A stretch of 34,702 bases of DNA from an uncultured Muribaculaceae bacterium (GTDB lineage Bacteria > Bacteroidota > Bacteroidia > Bacteroidales > Muribaculaceae). Position numbers and translations under genes: made by a program. The notes under the pieces are model-generated. The model was not told the DNA's origin, made no database searches, and worked only from the letters and a program-made list of their open reading frames with translations. The DNA is taken from contig CAJTXL010000030.1 in NCBI GenBank assembly GCA_910583525.1, positions 1 through 34,702 on the forward strand, written 5' to 3'. Positions 25,138 through 33,808 of the stretch are shown in pieces (positions within the stretch are counted from its first letter, which is position 1; each line of letters starts with the position of its first letter).

Positions 25138-26544
25138 TTACAGTTTGTCTATGTATTCGCGTGCCTTTTTGTTGTAGGGCTTGTTGTGCTCGTTGTCGGC
25201 GGCGATGCCGCTGTCGTGCTGCTGCTTCATCCATTTTTTGAGTTCTTTCAGCAGCTTTTCGCGCGTCTTTCGGTGTCGGGGCTTGTCGGCGATGTTATCC
25301 ATCTCCCACGGGTCGGCGGCGGTGTCGTACAGCTCGAACTCAGGGCGTGTGTACCATCGGTCGACGATTCGGCGTACGTCGGGGTCGTCGCTTGCGCGCC
25401 ATTCTTTAAGCCATGGTTCGTTCTCCATGTTTTTGGCAACCATCCGTTTGTCGGGCGTCATGTTCCATATGAGGCGGAAGCGTCCGTCGCTGACGGCGCG
25501 GATGGGGTATACGGGGCCTGACGGATAGTTGTTGTGCAGATGGAAGGCGTATTTGCGGTGCGAGTCTTTGTCGCCTTCGAGCAGCTTTACGATGCTGCGT
25601 CCGTCCATGTCGGTCTTGCCGGGTTTTCCTCCGGCGATTTCCATGAAAGTGGGGAGAATGTCTTCGTACTGCACGATGGCGTCGGTTTCTGCGCCGGGGG
25701 CAATATGCCCGTCCCAGCGTGCGACCATGGCCGACTTGACTCCAGCGCTCCAATTGGTCCATTTACCGCCCGTGAGCTGCGCTCCTTGCTCGGATACAAA
25801 AACGACCAGGGTATTGTCCATCAATCCACGCTCTTCGAGGGCTTCGATTACGTCGCCGACTTCTTGGTCGAGCACGTCTATTTCGGCAAGATATTTGGTA
25901 TAATTTTTCCGCAGTTCGGGGGTGTCGGCGAAATGTGGCGGAAGGACGAGGCTGTCGGGGTCATATTTAGACGGGTCACCGCCGGTCCAAGGTACATGCG
26001 GACAGGTCGATGCCACGACCAGACAGAACGGCTGACTGTCGTCGCGCGAGATGAATTCTTCGATGCCGTCCATGGTGTGCTTGGGGTCTTTGGAGAGGCA
26101 ATTGACAGGGAAGCCCGGCACTTTTTCAAATGGGAAAGCCTCTTTGGGCTGTATGTGCCATTTTCCGGCCAAGCCAACGCGATAGCCGAGTTCCGACAGG
26201 CGCACGGGCATAGTCTTCACGCCGTCGGCAATGGCGCTGAGGTTGTAGTGCCCCCCGTTGTGGATTGGATACATGCCCGTGTAAAGGCAATGCCTCGTGG
26301 GCACGCTTGTCGAGACCGAGTTGAAGGCATTGTTGAATTTGATGCCATTGGCGGCGATAGCGTCGATGTTTGGGGTGCGGTTGTTTTTTGCGCCGAAGCA
26401 GCCGATGTCGTACCATCCGCAGTCGTCGGCGACTATAAGAACAAGGTTGTCGCGGTCGGCGGCTACCGCATCCTGTCCGGCAGCACCTATGGCCGCCAGT
26501 CCGCCGAGCATCAATGTGCGCTGAAAATTCATTTTTGTTGCCAT
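25138..26544 (-). CDS. S-type sulfatase (arylsulfatase family, S1)
   Basis: Hydrolyses sulfate esters (or N-sulfate) of a carbohydrate. The catalytic signature is S-V-P-T-R (S80-R84, then HCLYTGMYP), the serine form that needs an anaerobic formylglycine-generating enzyme. Metal ligands D40-D41 in VADDCGWYD are clear, and GKWHIQ supplies the K/H pair. The second metal site reads VSEQGAQ...GKWTNW rather than the common D-N/H-G; I recall the SEQG...KWT pattern from heparan N-sulfatase-like members (S1_8 group), but this needs checking. The start at 26544 (or 26532) gives a signal-like N-terminus, so a periplasmic location is likely. Last gene of the minus-strand sugar operon, 124 bp after the oxidoreductase. 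Confidence 0.9.
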   Translation of the reverse strand: MATKMNFQRTLMLGGLAAIGAAGQDAVAADRDNLVLIVADDCGWYDIGCFGAKNNRTPNIDAIAANGIKFNNAFNSVSTSVPTRHCLYTGMYPIHNGGHYNLSAIADGVKTMPVRLSELGYRVGLAGKWHIQPKEAFPFEKVPGFPVNCLSKDPKHTMDGIEEFISRDDSQPFCLVVASTCPHVPWTGGDPSKYDPDSLVLPPHFADTPELRKNYTKYLAEIDVLDQEVGDVIEALEERGLMDNTLVVFVSEQGAQLTGGKWTNWSAGVKSAMVARWDGHIAPGAETDAIVQYEDILPTFMEIAGGKPGKTDMDGRSIVKLLEGDKDSHRKYAFHLHNNYPSGPVYPIRAVSDGRFRLIWNMTPDKRMVAKNMENEPWLKEWRASDDPDVRRIVDRWYTRPEFELYDTAADPWEMDNIADKPRHRKTREKLLKELKKWMKQQHDSGIAADNEHNKPYNKKAREYIDKL

Positions 26545-26603
26545 GTCGGAAAGTATTCGGATGCGCAAATATATTTAAAATCGGAATACGCCACACACAA
26601 TCA

Positions 26604-26629
26604 AGCGCAGCCTGACGGAAGACTGCGCT
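26604..26629. repeat. Hairpin between oxidoreductase and sulfatase genes
   Basis: AGCGCAG (26604-26610) and CTGCGCT (26623-26629) form a 7-bp stem with a 12-nt loop. On the minus strand it is preceded by GTAG, so it may be another REP-type unit of different sequence. It could weaken read-through into the sulfatase gene. Confidence 0.5.
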
Positions 26630-26668
26630 ACAATGAACTTATTCTTACATGGATTGAATTTTATTTTG

Positions 26669-27934
26669 TCATCCCCTTCCCGGAGTCACGATTTTGCCCG
26701 TGCGGCGGCTACGCTCGGCTTCGAAACACAACAGATGGCTGCGGAGCGATTCCTCGACAGTGGTCAGGCCTTGAGTGTCGCCTTCGCCACGGATGGCGTT
26801 TATGAAACTTTCGACGAGCCTGAGGTCGGCTCCGCCGTGGAACGGTTTCGCGGCCTCTTCGGTGAAGTCGTACAAGATACGGTTGCCGGTGGCGAAATCG
26901 GTAAGTTCGACAGTCTTTCCGTCGCTGACAATTTCGCCACGGCTCATGCGGATGTCGATTCGGCGCCCGTCGCGACGGGTGAAGACGTCCATGCACAATG
27001 TCATAAGCGTGCCGTCGGCCATCTGCATTGTGAGCACCTGATTGTCTACGACATCGTTGTCGCAACGGTAGACACATCTGCCGAAGGGTCCATGCGTCAG
27101 TTCGCGCCGTATGGCGTCATCGAGGGTTTCGCCTTCGGCAATGTCGAAGTTGGCAATCCATTGCCTGCGGCGACCGTAGAGGTCGAGTGCCGAATACGGG
27201 CATTCGCGCTCGACGGCGCAGTCGACACATCGGTCGGCGGCACCGGCAGGAGCATTTTCAGCTCTGAACCACCTGAGCGAGCCGAACGAGGACAGACGGC
27301 TGCATTCCTGTCCCGAGAGCCATGCGAGAAAATCGATGTCGTGGCAGCATTTAGCGAGCAACATAGGGTTGTTTCCGGCCTCGGTGTTCATGCTTCCGCG
27401 CACATAGCTGTGTGTTGCACGCTCGATGCCGACGTCTTCGATGTGTGTGACAGTGATTATTTTGCCCGATTGGCCCGAATCGACGAGTTCCTTGATTTTA
27501 CGGAAGCATGGATGGTAGCGTAGCACATGGCATATGCAGACGAGCCGCCCTGTCTCTTTTGCCACGTCGGCAATGTGTCGGCATTGTTCGTAGGTCTGTG
27601 CTATGGGCTTTTCGAGCAGGACGTGGTAGCCGTGTTTCAAGGCGGCTATGCACGGCGCATAGTGCTCGCGCTCGGGCGTGCAGATGAACACTGCATCGGC
27701 TTCGACGGGGTTGCGGAAGAAAGTTTCGTAGTTGTCGAACTGCCTTTGGGGCGGAAGCCCGAATTTTGCGGCAAGCGCCTTTCGGCGTACTTCGTCAGGC
27801 TCGACTACAGCTACAAGCCGCACCCGACCGGGGTTCGCCTCGACGTAGTGCATGTATGTGCGCATGCGGTTGCCGGCCCCGATAGCGACTATCGAGGTCG
27901 GCACACACATACTATCGATACATTCAAACATCAA
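26669..27934 (-). CDS. Gfo/Idh/MocA-family oxidoreductase (cytoplasmic type)
   Basis: An NAD(P)-dependent sugar dehydrogenase-like protein, 421 residues. The Rossmann fold starts with IVAIGAGNRMRTYM (about 14-27). The family motif EKP appears as LLEKPIA (about residue 106), and the C-terminal alpha/beta domain carries NNPMLLAKCCHDIDFLAWL, with the H-D pair expected near the substrate. An insert with four cysteines (RCVDCAVERECPYSA plus a nearby Cys) is a feature of one subgroup and may bind a metal. No signal peptide, unlike the sister enzyme in the same operon. The start is 27934 or the ATG at 27910. It begins 4 bp after the HEAT/DUF1080 gene stop, so the two are co-transcribed. The substrate is unknown. 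Confidence 0.88.
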   Translation of the reverse strand: MMFECIDSMCVPTSIVAIGAGNRMRTYMHYVEANPGRVRLVAVVEPDEVRRKALAAKFGLPPQRQFDNYETFFRNPVEADAVFICTPEREHYAPCIAALKHGYHVLLEKPIAQTYEQCRHIADVAKETGRLVCICHVLRYHPCFRKIKELVDSGQSGKIITVTHIEDVGIERATHSYVRGSMNTEAGNNPMLLAKCCHDIDFLAWLSGQECSRLSSFGSLRWFRAENAPAGAADRCVDCAVERECPYSALDLYGRRRQWIANFDIAEGETLDDAIRRELTHGPFGRCVYRCDNDVVDNQVLTMQMADGTLMTLCMDVFTRRDGRRIDIRMSRGEIVSDGKTVELTDFATGNRILYDFTEEAAKPFHGGADLRLVESFINAIRGEGDTQGLTTVEESLRSHLLCFEAERSRRTGKIVTPGRG

Positions 27935-27938
27935 TCGC

Positions 27939-30900
27939 TTATTTTTTTGCCTTTCGACCGGCTTTTGCGGTTTTCTGCTTTTGGGAGAGGTCGAGCACGC
28001 GCACGTTGCGGAACATCACACCGGCACCGTGGCCGCAAAAGCTTATGTAGCCTTCTTTGTTGAAAAGGCCGGGGTGGTTTTTGTGGTCGAGGGTATAGGG
28101 GTTCACGCGGCCGCCGTCGGGCGCAACGTTATGGCCTTGGCATGCCTTGCGGATGTCGGTGTCGAGGATTACCTTTCCGTCGACAGTGACGGTGATTCGG
28201 TCGCCTACGGCTTTGATTTCTTCGGTATGCCATTGTTTTATGGGGCCGAATTCGACATGCTCGGGAGTGGCGATGCCGTATACGCCGCCGTGGTCCTGGT
28301 GCGGACGCAGGCCGACGTAGCCGAAAGGCTTGCCCTGGTATACGGGGTCATCGTGGTCGAGGATTTGGATTTCCATGCCTTCGTAGGCGGCATCGACGCC
28401 TGTGACGTCGCGGCCGGTGCGTATGCCGATGCCGTTGTTGACGGCAGGCACGTCGAAGTAGAAGTCGAAGCAGAAAATGAAGTCACTGTAGTTCTTTTTC
28501 GTGTAGAGGTTTCCTTCGCCGCCATATTGGGCCGTGACATATATGTTTCCGTCGACAGGCACATAGGCCGAAGTGTTTCCGTGCCATTTGTCGAGCGAAC
28601 GTCCGTCGAACAGCACCTCAAAGCCCTGTGCGGCTTCTTCGTCGGAGAGGGTAAAGATTGGCGTGTCGGGCAATACGTTGAGATAGACGTTGGCGACCTT
28701 GACATCGTCTCCGCCGTTTTTCACAAGCCTTATGGCTCCGCTGACAGGAGCTGCGGTGCCGTCGGGGGCAGTGGCTATGATTTGGTTGACGACAAGGCCG
28801 TGGCCGTTGACATCAACAAAGAGGCGGTCGTTGAGCATCTTTGCATGGATGTTGTTCCAACCGTCGGCCACGGGTAATGTAGCCGAGCCGGAGCTTACGC
28901 CCTTGGCCGGGTCGAGGGTCACAAGCGGCATGGAGCGCAGATACAAAGTTGCAGGAGCCGTTGCATCCCAATCGAAATAAAGGTCGAAGTTCTCGACATC
29001 GTCGCCGAGAGTAAGAGCCGGAGTAAGGGCATCAGCTGCCGCTACGGCAAAACCGCCGTCGGCATTGAGCGCGGCAAGCATTCCGCCTATTTCATCGACA
29101 GCATACCCGGCATCGGCGTCGCCCTTGGCCTTGCGTGCAAGGAAGACTTCGCGCGATTTTTCGAGCATGTCTTTCACCGCGCGGCCCTGTTGCAAAGCCT
29201 CGTTTTTGCCGAGGATGGTCTTTACGGCGGTGGCGGCGGCAAATGCGGTAGCGGCGTCTTTGTCGAGATATTTTGAGGCAAGCATCAGCGATGGCAGTTC
29301 GGGACTGCTTGCGAGAGCCTCTACGAGTCGACGACGGACATCGTCCGACGGGTCGAGGGCGAGAGCGCGGCTGTAATGCCTGTAGTTGTCGGCCGAGGGA
29401 AGCCCGGCAGCGGCCACAATGTCGATATAACGGTTGAGCACGCGGTCTTTTTCGGCCGGCGTACGTGCTGCGAGGCCGTAGAGCACGTCGAGCATCCCGG
29501 CAGGCTTGTCGACCTGCAGCATGGCGTCGAAAGCGGCTGCATCGCGGTTACTCTCATAGTCGGACAAGAGTTTGCTGATGGCCTGAGTGCTTCCGGCCTG
29601 TGCGAGCATAGGATAATATAGTGGTGTGACCTTGGCCGATTTCAGTCGTGGTGCGATAAGCGAGTACTGAGCATCGGCATCGAGGGCGGCAATGGCGCTT
29701 TTGGCTGCATTCTGCAGACGGGTTGCGGCATCATCCGATGTGGCGGCTTCGAGCATTCCGCAAAGCTGAGCGAAGTTTTCGGGGCGGCTTACACCGGCGA
29801 GGGCGTCGAGAGCTGCGGCGGCCACTGAGGCATTGTCGGAGGCCGCGAGGCGCACGACGGCGGGATAGGCATCGTAGACCCTTCGGGCCGAAACAAGGCC
29901 GAGGGCCGGCACAAGGGTTTTGGCGTCGGCCGATGTGAGGAGCGAGGACAATGCGGCGCTTATGTCGCCGTTGAAGCTCAACAGAGCCTTTTGGGCGGCG
30001 TCTTCATAAGGAGTGCCGAACAGAGCCGTCAGGGCCGCGAGGGCTTTTTCGTCGCCTATTTTCGAGAGGGCGGCGATTGAGGCTTCTGCGACAGCGGCGT
30101 CTTTCGAGTCGGCGTTGGCGGCAAGCAGTTCGGCCTGAGAAGCGACATGTCGGTTTCCGAGCCAATGTGCCACGTCTACTTTTGCGGCAGGCGACAAGCC
30201 TTTGAACTTCGATGCCACGGTGGCATAGAGGGCTTCGTCGGACGGTGCAAAATCGAGAGCGGTATTGCGGTAGGCTATGTTTTTGTCTTTTAGCGCATCG
30301 ACCACATATTTACCGGCGTTGGCGTCGTCGGCTTTGAGAAGCATTCGCAGGCCTGCGCACCGCAGGGCTTCTGGCATTGAGGTCTTGGTGAGCGCACGCG
30401 CTTCGGCAAGAGCCTTTTTGTCGTTGCCAAGGCTTTCGAGAAGCTGCAGATAAGCTTCGGTAGCGCCTGTGGGGTCGTTGCCGTAGGCACATGCCGAGGC
30501 GGCTTTTTTCAGCAGAGGGAGCGATGCTTCGCTGCCGCATACTGCAAGGGCATTGTATACGGCCGTACGTGTTTCAGGGTCGGCCGATGCCGCCCACGCT
30601 GTCAATGCAGGTTCGACGCCACCAAGCCGACGGTGAGCGGCAATGCGCGCGAGGGCGGCGTCGGGGGCCTCGCTTGAATTTATCAGTTCGGCGAGACGGC
30701 TTTCGACGCCCGGCAGAAGTGCGAGACCGACTGCTGCGTGTTCTTTGAGGTAGGGGTCTTTGTATAAGGATATATAGAGGTCGTAGTCGGCCGGGACGGC
30801 GATTTTGTTGAGCTGTGCGAGCAGGAATGCCCTGTTTGCATCGTCGGTGCAGTTCTTCAGGCCGTTTACAAGGCCGTCGTGTATGCCTTTACGCATATCG

Positions 30901-31193
30901 GCCTTGTCGGGATGGCTTACCATGCTGACTACGCCGTCGATTGCATATTCGAACTTTGAGTTCTTGTTTCCGGCGGCAGGCTTGAGCATTCCGCAGAGCA
31001 GCTCCATGCCGCGCTGGCCCGTACCGGCGATATCGACGAGAGCCTGGTATTTCTTGGCGTTCTTGGCCGGGAGCTGGGCGAGTCCGTCGGCGATAACGGT
31101 TTCGACAGAGCGGTTGCGGCTGTCGAGCTGTGCGGCCGCCGGCATCCAAGCGAGCAGAACCGCAAGCAGTATTACTACTGATAGCTTTTTCAT
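27939..31193 (-). CDS. Exported HEAT-repeat protein with DUF1080 (3-keto-disaccharide hydrolase) domain
   Basis: 1084 residues. The ATG at 31193 begins a signal peptide (KKLSVVILLAVLLAWMPAAAQ); the open frame extends further upstream, but that part overlaps the oxidoreductase gene and is a shadow. Residues about 40-700 are alanine-rich helical repeats of HEAT/armadillo type (for example SKIGDEKALAALTALFG). Residues about 730-850 look like a first jelly-roll domain. Residues about 857-1070 are DUF1080 (FEVLFDGRSLDKWHG, NNGIGIRTG, HTEEIKAVGDRITVTVDGK). DUF1080 proteins cleave 3-keto-glycosides made by Gfo/Idh/MocA enzymes. The large HEAT part may dock partners or substrate. It lies between two such oxidoreductases, which supports the reaction. 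Confidence 0.88.
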   Translation of the reverse strand: MKKLSVVILLAVLLAWMPAAAQLDSRNRSVETVIADGLAQLPAKNAKKYQALVDIAGTGQRGMELLCGMLKPAAGNKNSKFEYAIDGVVSMVSHPDKADMRKGIHDGLVNGLKNCTDDANRAFLLAQLNKIAVPADYDLYISLYKDPYLKEHAAVGLALLPGVESRLAELINSSEAPDAALARIAAHRRLGGVEPALTAWAASADPETRTAVYNALAVCGSEASLPLLKKAASACAYGNDPTGATEAYLQLLESLGNDKKALAEARALTKTSMPEALRCAGLRMLLKADDANAGKYVVDALKDKNIAYRNTALDFAPSDEALYATVASKFKGLSPAAKVDVAHWLGNRHVASQAELLAANADSKDAAVAEASIAALSKIGDEKALAALTALFGTPYEDAAQKALLSFNGDISAALSSLLTSADAKTLVPALGLVSARRVYDAYPAVVRLAASDNASVAAAALDALAGVSRPENFAQLCGMLEAATSDDAATRLQNAAKSAIAALDADAQYSLIAPRLKSAKVTPLYYPMLAQAGSTQAISKLLSDYESNRDAAAFDAMLQVDKPAGMLDVLYGLAARTPAEKDRVLNRYIDIVAAAGLPSADNYRHYSRALALDPSDDVRRRLVEALASSPELPSLMLASKYLDKDAATAFAAATAVKTILGKNEALQQGRAVKDMLEKSREVFLARKAKGDADAGYAVDEIGGMLAALNADGGFAVAAADALTPALTLGDDVENFDLYFDWDATAPATLYLRSMPLVTLDPAKGVSSGSATLPVADGWNNIHAKMLNDRLFVDVNGHGLVVNQIIATAPDGTAAPVSGAIRLVKNGGDDVKVANVYLNVLPDTPIFTLSDEEAAQGFEVLFDGRSLDKWHGNTSAYVPVDGNIYVTAQYGGEGNLYTKKNYSDFIFCFDFYFDVPAVNNGIGIRTGRDVTGVDAAYEGMEIQILDHDDPVYQGKPFGYVGLRPHQDHGGVYGIATPEHVEFGPIKQWHTEEIKAVGDRITVTVDGKVILDTDIRKACQGHNVAPDGGRVNPYTLDHKNHPGLFNKEGYISFCGHGAGVMFRNVRVLDLSQKQKTAKAGRKAKK

Positions 31194-31204
31194 TGCGATA
31201 GGTA

Positions 31205-32491
31205 TTAGATGGTCCAGGGGCCGCGCATGGGCTGGTTGATTAGTGCGTTTGCGGCATCGTCGCCGACGAAAGTCTGTGTCGAGGGGTCGAATGCAAGCTC
31301 TTTGCGGCCGAGGCGCAAGGCTACGGTGGCCATGTTCACGAGTGTGCAGCTGTAGTGTCCGTTGGCTTCGTTGAGGGCGAACTTCTGCCGCGTGCGTACG
31401 CAGTCGAGGAAGTCGGTTCGCTGCGGTTCGGGGTCGGGGTATTCGGCGAGCTTGTTCATGACATCGGGGATGGTGCATTCGAAGCCCTGGTATACCTTGC
31501 CCTTGGGGCCTTCGATATAGGGCACCTTGCCTTTGCTCTCGTATTTTTCGCCTTCGAGCACAATCTGACAGCCGTCGGCATAGGTATATGTGATTTTGCG
31601 CCATGTGCCTACGGCGTCGGGATGCTGCTGAGGGGCATCGACCTCCACCTTCACGGGTAGGTCGTTGTCTTTACCGAGCATATACTGAATGGGGTCGAGA
31701 TAATGCTGACCCATGTCGGCAAGACCGCCGCCGTCATAGTCCCAATAGCCGCGGAAAGTCTGGTGCACGCGGTGGGAGTTGTAAGGCTTGAAAGGAGCCG
31801 GACCGAGCCAAAAGTCATAGTCGAGTTCGGCCGGAACGATTTCAGGTTCGAGGTTCTCTTTTCCGGTCCAGAAAAATTTCCACTTGAAGCCCGTGGCGCC
31901 CGACACCGTCACTTTCAGCGGCCATCCGAGCAGGCCGCTGTCTATCAGTTTCTTCAGCGGCTGCACGTCGGTGCCCAAGCCGTAGAATGTGTCTTTGAAG
32001 CGGAACCATGTGTTTAGCCTGAACATGCGGTTGTAGCGCTGCACGGCTTCGACGACGCGTTTTCCTTCGCCGATGGTGCGGGTCATCGGCTTCTCGCACC
32101 AAATGTCTTTGCCTGCACGTGCGGCCTCGACGGCCATCACGGCATGCCAGTGCGGCGGCGTGGCGATATGGACGATATCGACGTTGGGGTCCTTGATGAG
32201 GTCGCGGAAATCGTGGTATGCGGCAACAGTCTCGTTGAATTTGTCTTTCGCCATGCCGACGGCCTGGTTGAGGTGGCGGCTGTCGACATCGCAGACGGCT
32301 GTGAGGCGGCAGCGTTGGTCGCTTGTGAAATGACGTTTGGAGCGCCCTATGCCTCCTACGCCGATAATGCCTTTTGTGAGCTGGTCGCTGGGGGCGATAT
32401 AGCCGTTTCCGCCCAACACATGGCGTGGAACGATTGTGAACAGGCCGGCGAGGCCTATGGTCTTGAGAAATGTGCGTCTGTCGGTTGACAT
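31205..32491 (-). CDS. Tat-exported Gfo/Idh/MocA-family oxidoreductase
   Basis: A sugar oxidoreductase, 428 residues. The N-terminus is a twin-arginine signal: DRRTFLKTIGLAGLF. Next come the nucleotide-binding loop GIIGVGGIGRSK (about 41-52) and EKP in WCEKPMT. The C-terminal domain has GGGLADMGQHYLDPIQYML, the conserved G-x-H-x-x-D type site. Tat export means the enzyme is folded with its NAD(P) in the cytoplasm and works in the periplasm, as known for glucose-fructose oxidoreductase. It is first in the operon and 11 bp from the HEAT/DUF1080 gene. It could oxidise C3 of a glycoside, preparing it for the DUF1080 enzyme; this is inferred from the neighbours. Confidence 0.9.
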   Translation of the reverse strand: MSTDRRTFLKTIGLAGLFTIVPRHVLGGNGYIAPSDQLTKGIIGVGGIGRSKRHFTSDQRCRLTAVCDVDSRHLNQAVGMAKDKFNETVAAYHDFRDLIKDPNVDIVHIATPPHWHAVMAVEAARAGKDIWCEKPMTRTIGEGKRVVEAVQRYNRMFRLNTWFRFKDTFYGLGTDVQPLKKLIDSGLLGWPLKVTVSGATGFKWKFFWTGKENLEPEIVPAELDYDFWLGPAPFKPYNSHRVHQTFRGYWDYDGGGLADMGQHYLDPIQYMLGKDNDLPVKVEVDAPQQHPDAVGTWRKITYTYADGCQIVLEGEKYESKGKVPYIEGPKGKVYQGFECTIPDVMNKLAEYPDPEPQRTDFLDCVRTRQKFALNEANGHYSCTLVNMATVALRLGRKELAFDPSTQTFVGDDAANALINQPMRGPWTI

Positions 32492-32577
32492 GATGGTATC
32501 AGATTAGTTTTGCAGGTTTGTGTGTATTCGGTGTACATTAAGAAGTCGGCACCGGGGCATAATACGTAAAAGTGGGG

Positions 32578-32585
32578 CAAATATA
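32578..32585 (-). promoter_or_regulatory. -7 box of the sugar-oxidation operon
   Basis: Minus strand TATATTTG, a perfect TAnnTTTG, about 87 nt upstream of the Tat-oxidoreductase ATG. The -33 region is T-rich (GATTTTT) without a clear TTTG, so activation by a regulator is possible. Confidence 0.55.
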
Positions 32586-32586
32586 G

Positions 32587-32617
32587 TTAGTAATATCGGG
32601 AAAAATCGTTAACTTTG
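32587..32617 (+). promoter_or_regulatory. Divergent plus-strand promoter
   Basis: TTAG (32587-32590), a 19-nt spacer, then TAACTTTG (32610-32617), a perfect -7 box. It nearly abuts the minus-strand -7 box. The transcript would start near 32624 and run through the structured segment at 32673-32839 towards the gene at 32918. Confidence 0.6.
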
Positions 32618-32672
32618 CGACGTGGGATTTTATCCTGCGGACATATTCATATAAGCGTTTCGTGCTTGAACC

Positions 32673-32839
32673 TTTAATGGGAAATCGCCAATTTTCACTA
32701 CTACGAAGGGTCGGGCAGTCAACAAAACGCTCATGCTTGTCGCATATCCACTCCCCGGCAAGGGGATGCCGATATACGGTAAGGCGTGGGAGTGGACTGT
32801 TTATTTCGTAGTAAGGCGTTTGGCGATGCCTCCATTAAA
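32673..32839 (+). ncRNA. Candidate structured RNA (rod-like fold), family unknown
   Basis: Nested complementary arms in one orientation: TTTAATGG (32673-32680) with CCATTAAA (32832-32839); ATCGCCAA (32684-32691) with TTGGCGAT (32820-32827); TACTACGAA (32699-32707) with TTCGTAGTA (32805-32813); and inside, CCACTCCC (32748-32755) with GGGAGTGG (32788-32795) or CAGTC with GACTG. A promoter lies about 50 nt upstream. Size (~170 nt) and long-rod shape recall 6S RNA, but I cannot match conserved bases. A leader of the downstream gene or a folded-back repeat are alternatives. No gene is otherwise visible in 32492-32917. Confidence 0.45.
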
Positions 32840-32917
32840 ATAAACCGAACATCATTCCACGCTTTTTGTGTATATTAACAGTCCTTTGGGAATGAAGAGG
32901 ACATAAATTTTCGATAA

Positions 32918-33808
32918 ATGAAAACACTGTTAACTGTTTCTTTGCTTGTTGTGCAGTCGTGCATAGCCTTTGCGCAGAATTGTTGCGCAAACTTTACGTT
33001 GGTAAAGAAGAATGGGCACTACTTTACCGAGGCCACCATAAACGGCAACGCAAATACGCCTGTTTTTGTCGAGACCGGCTGCTCAGGCATGACTTTAAGC
33101 GTTGAAATGTACGATAAACTTCTTGCTTCTCTACCGCTTGACGAAATAAAAACCGACGAGGTTGAATGGCTGTGTTCAGATAAGAGGAAACATCGAATCA
33201 TCAAACGGCTCAGGGGCAAAGTCCCGGTTGGCGATTTAATGTATGAAGGGCTTGTCCTTGTGGTCGACCCATACGACGACAAAGTTACGACACCCGTAAA
33301 TCTTCTTAAATACGAAAGTGACACGACGGCCTGTCTGATACGATTCAATTTCAAGAAAAACATGCTCGACTATGTAAGGCACGAGGATGTAAGTTTGGAA
33401 AAGATGCGTAGATACACGCTTGTCACAAATGACCCGATGCCCATTTTTACGTCAACTCTGGAGTTGTCTGACACGCAGGGGCATAACCTGTCTATTTCGG
33501 GCAATTTCAATTTTGACCTCGGTAATGGTTCAAGCGTTTTCTTTTTCCGAAATGCCATGCTTCCGATTCTAAAAAAGAACAAAATCACGATATCGACTTC
33601 GAGAGATAAAGCCGGCAATATTGTCGGGCAAGGCATCTTTGCCGGATATTGTAAAATCGGAGACAAATCGAACACAGGATTTTCTATAGGCATCACAAAC
33701 AATAAATTCGATTTCGGCACCGGCGAACTTGGATGCGTAGGACCTTCGTTCTTTAAGAACGGAACCGTAATCCTGGACCCGGAGAACAATTTGATATACT
33801 ATAAATGA
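32918..33808 (+). CDS. Exported retropepsin-like (aspartyl protease fold) protein with altered active site
   Basis: 296 residues. Signal peptide KTLLTVSLLVVQSCIAFAQ (the SC is followed by a normal AQ cleavage site). The body resembles bacterial aspartyl protease-like proteins. Lobe one has PVFVETGCSGMTLS, where DTGxS is expected, so the catalytic Asp is E52. Lobe two has FDLGNGSSVFFF with D200 in a D-L-G context. The end (GCVGPSFFKNGTVILDPENNLIYYK) is the family's typical final strand. The D-to-E change suggests a weak or non-catalytic protein, perhaps a binding protein. The stop overlaps the next start (ATGA), so the pair is one operon. Confidence 0.72.
   Translation: MKTLLTVSLLVVQSCIAFAQNCCANFTLVKKNGHYFTEATINGNANTPVFVETGCSGMTLSVEMYDKLLASLPLDEIKTDEVEWLCSDKRKHRIIKRLRGKVPVGDLMYEGLVLVVDPYDDKVTTPVNLLKYESDTTACLIRFNFKKNMLDYVRHEDVSLEKMRRYTLVTNDPMPIFTSTLELSDTQGHNLSISGNFNFDLGNGSSVFFFRNAMLPILKKNKITISTSRDKAGNIVGQGIFAGYCKIGDKSNTGFSIGITNNKFDFGTGELGCVGPSFFKNGTVILDPENNLIYYK

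Noticed and set aside
31194..31604. Upstream extension of the HEAT/DUF1080 reading frame
   Set aside because: It lies antiphase within the Tat-oxidoreductase gene; the signal peptide at 31193 marks the true start.
32673..32839. Cobalamin or TPP riboswitch
   Set aside because: I could not find the conserved sequence blocks of either class, and the downstream genes are unrelated to these cofactors.
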